64,000 nucleotides of DNA from Clostridiaceae bacterium. Lineage in GTDB: Bacteria; Bacillota; Clostridia; Christensenellales; CAG-917. The notes below the pieces were generated by a model. It did no database searches. It worked only from the letters and a program-made list of their open reading frames with translations, and had not been told where the DNA came from. Where the stretch lies: NCBI GenBank assembly GCA_031289315.1, contig JAITPR010000051.1:1-64000 (forward strand). Reading direction: 5' to 3'. The translations under genes and the position numbers were made by a program. Shown here one piece after another: positions 62,776-64,000 of the stretch. How positions within the stretch are numbered: position 1 is the first letter of the stretch; every line of letters starts with the position of its first letter.

Positions 62776-63522
62776 TCACACGCAGAACTTGTGGGAACCG
62801 ATTTCCAGCTTGACGGTTCTGGACATTATCCATGCGTTTGAGGTCTTTGCCGCGTTATAGAAGTAAAGACAACCGTTTGTGGGGTCCCAACCGTTCATGG
62901 CGTCCTTAGCGGCTTTGAGCGCACTTTCGCCGGGAGCAAGGTTTATTTGCCCGTCTAAAACGGAACTGAACGCATATTGCTGATAGATTACGCCGGAAAT
63001 ACTGTTGGGAAATAGACTGCTTCTCACGCGGTTAAGCACCACCGCTGCAACCGCCACTTGACCCAAATAGGGTTCGCCGCGCGCCTCTCCGTGGATACAC
63101 CGCGCCAAAAGGTTTACGTCCGCGGCGCTGTATCCTCCCGTACCGGTGCCGCTACTGCTTCCCGATGACGAACTGCCGGATAGCGTTATGCCCATTGCCG
63201 CCGCCGTCTTAGCGCCGACGACGCCGTCTGCGGTAAGCTTATTGCTGCGTTGAAAATACTTTACCGCCGCTTCAGTTTGCGAACCGAAAACACCGTCCAC
63301 CACGCCGGTATAATACCCCCAATTTTTCAGCTTAGTTTGTACGGCTTTTACGTCCGCGCCGCTGCTGCCTTTTTTGATGACGGTAGCTGCGGACGCCGTA
63401 TCGGACACGCCCATCGTGCCGCCTACATTGACAAACACCAATGCAACGGACAGGACAAGCATAACCGCAAGCGCGGTTAATACCGCATGATTTTCGGTAA
63501 ACTTACGCTTTTTTTCTTGCAT
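62776..63522 (-). CDS. sleB: Spore cortex-lytic enzyme SleB
   Basis: A 248-residue protein with a signal or anchor (HAVLTALAVMLVLSVALVFVN), a peptidoglycan-binding domain (SSGADVKAVQTKLKNWGYYTG...VDGVFGSQTEAAVKYFQ), a Ser/Gly linker and a lytic transglycosylase domain (LLARCIHGEARGEPYLGQVAVAAVVLNRV, catalytic Glu in HGEARGE). It cleaves spore cortex peptidoglycan at germination and pairs with ypeB. AGGAGG precedes the start. Confidence 0.95.
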   Translation of the reverse strand: MQEKKRKFTENHAVLTALAVMLVLSVALVFVNVGGTMGVSDTASAATVIKKGSSGADVKAVQTKLKNWGYYTGVVDGVFGSQTEAAVKYFQRSNKLTADGVVGAKTAAAMGITLSGSSSSGSSSGTGTGGYSAADVNLLARCIHGEARGEPYLGQVAVAAVVLNRVRSSLFPNSISGVIYQQYAFSSVLDGQINLAPGESALKAAKDAMNGWDPTNGCLYFYNAAKTSNAWIMSRTVKLEIGSHKFCV

Positions 63523-63608
63523 ATTTCTTCCTCCTACATATGTAAAGGGGGGGAATATAATCTTTAGAATACAGAGTTAAATTCTGTGACCGGCACATTA
63601 AAGCCGCC

Positions 63609-63740
63609 GCGCAACCGGATGTGCATTCTTCCGCTTAACCGAACCGTCCTCCGCGCAACCGGACAACGGCTTAGCTGGCTTCCGGAACCGTCTTCCACGC
63701 AACCGGATATGCATTCTTCCGTTTAACCGAACCGTCGCCG
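63609..63740. repeat. Direct repeats upstream of sleB
   Basis: A ~38-base unit (CGCAACCGGATNTGCATTCT then TCCG(C/T)TTAACCGAACCGTC) occurs at ~63611 and ~63699, about 88 bases apart, with a partial third (CGCAACCGGACAACGG) between. Further similar short repeats (CGGTTCATT(G/A)ATATTT) lie at ~63756 and ~63780. 63523-63854 holds no gene. Confidence 0.55.
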
Positions 63741-63854
63741 CGCACTCACACTGCCGGTTCATTGATATTTCTAACGACGGCGGTTCATTAATATTTGGAG
63801 TCCGTGTAACGGCGGCAGTTTATTCGATACTTGGGCCGCACATAACGGCGGAGT

Positions 63855-64000
63855 TTATTCGCCGTCGCCGAAATATTTATCTATGAGTTCCTTTATTTTG
63901 GACTTGTAAACGACGTCGCCGCCGCTTCCGTCACCTACGAAGCACAGAGGGGGAAACGCCACACACCACCAATTGTCACCTTTGCCGATTCCCAATTCCA
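63855..64000 (-). CDS. spoIIR: Stage II sporulation protein R, C-terminal part
   Basis: The last 47 residues of a protein whose 5' end lies beyond the window. GKGDNWWCVAFPPLCFVGD is the conserved SpoIIR C-terminal signature. SpoIIR is the forespore signal that triggers pro-sigma-E processing in the mother cell. It is on the same strand as sleB and ypeB. The remaining tail (VVYKSKIKELIDKYF) is normal. Confidence 0.8.
   Translation of the reverse strand, partial: ELGIGKGDNWWCVAFPPLCFVGDGSGGDVVYKSKIKELIDKYFGDGE

Overview
The window looks like chromosome from a Gram-positive, endospore-forming bacterium of the Bacillota, most likely an uncultured Clostridia-type lineage. It carries a sleB-ypeB germination pair, the 3' end of spoIIR, ricT in a tmk-holB-ricT block, and Gram-positive style housekeeping genes with sigma-A type promoters. 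Several gene sets that are often origin-proximal in Firmicutes (decarboxylase-tmk-holB-ricT, rsmG, parB/noc, tilS-hpt) occur together, so the region is probably not far from oriC. No rRNA or tRNA gene was recognised.

Layout. 1-3.8 kb: edge of an IS30-family transposase, then an AT-rich two-gene restriction-modification system resembling type IIB BcgI (fused nuclease-methyltransferase plus specificity subunit). 3.9-14.4 kb: a lipoprotein, then mreB, maf, ppx, a MmcQ/YjbR protein and an amino-acid kinase on the minus strand, and decarboxylase-tmk-holB-ricT on the plus strand. 14.6-42 kb: a minus-strand accessory island of about 27 kb. 42.6-64 kb: luxS, mtnN, rsmG, parB/noc, tilS-hpt, cca, rmuC, a VanW protein, a PHP phosphatase, an MGMT-family protein, a BMP lipoprotein, degV, ypeB, sleB and spoIIR.

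The island is the main discovery. From its upstream end (42 kb) it has a clear promoter, a long leader with two tandem hairpin-forming repeats, and a LoaP/NusG-type antiterminator. These are followed by four von Willebrand A domains in three genes, a Ser/Thr kinase and a 1266-residue PP2C phosphatase. That combination resembles the TerY-P (vWA, kinase, PP2C) triad known from stress and conflict systems. Kinase and phosphatase share a repeated module of about 68 residues. Downstream are an AT-rich three-gene cassette (STAND-like NTPase fused to an FGE/SUMF1 domain, a small protein, a two-helix membrane protein), a zincin metallopeptidase, a second PP2C with a putative DNA-binding partner, and an operon of ClpP, a YgjP-type metallopeptidase, a Sel1/P-loop-less AAA protein, a soluble VirD4-like ATPase and an acidic DUF1828-like protein. 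The cassette is bracketed by a perfect 91-bp direct repeat that duplicates the 5' end of the metallopeptidase gene, as if inserted into an existing island.

Inferred working model: the kinase and phosphatases set a phosphorylation state read by vWA adaptors, with NTPase, membrane, protease and VirD4-like proteins as sensors or effectors, and the antiterminator allowing transcription through very long transcripts. Intergenic regions are rich in palindromic dispersed repeats, there is a short CRISPR-like repeat cluster without cas genes, and two genes appear to start at the predicted transcription start (leaderless).
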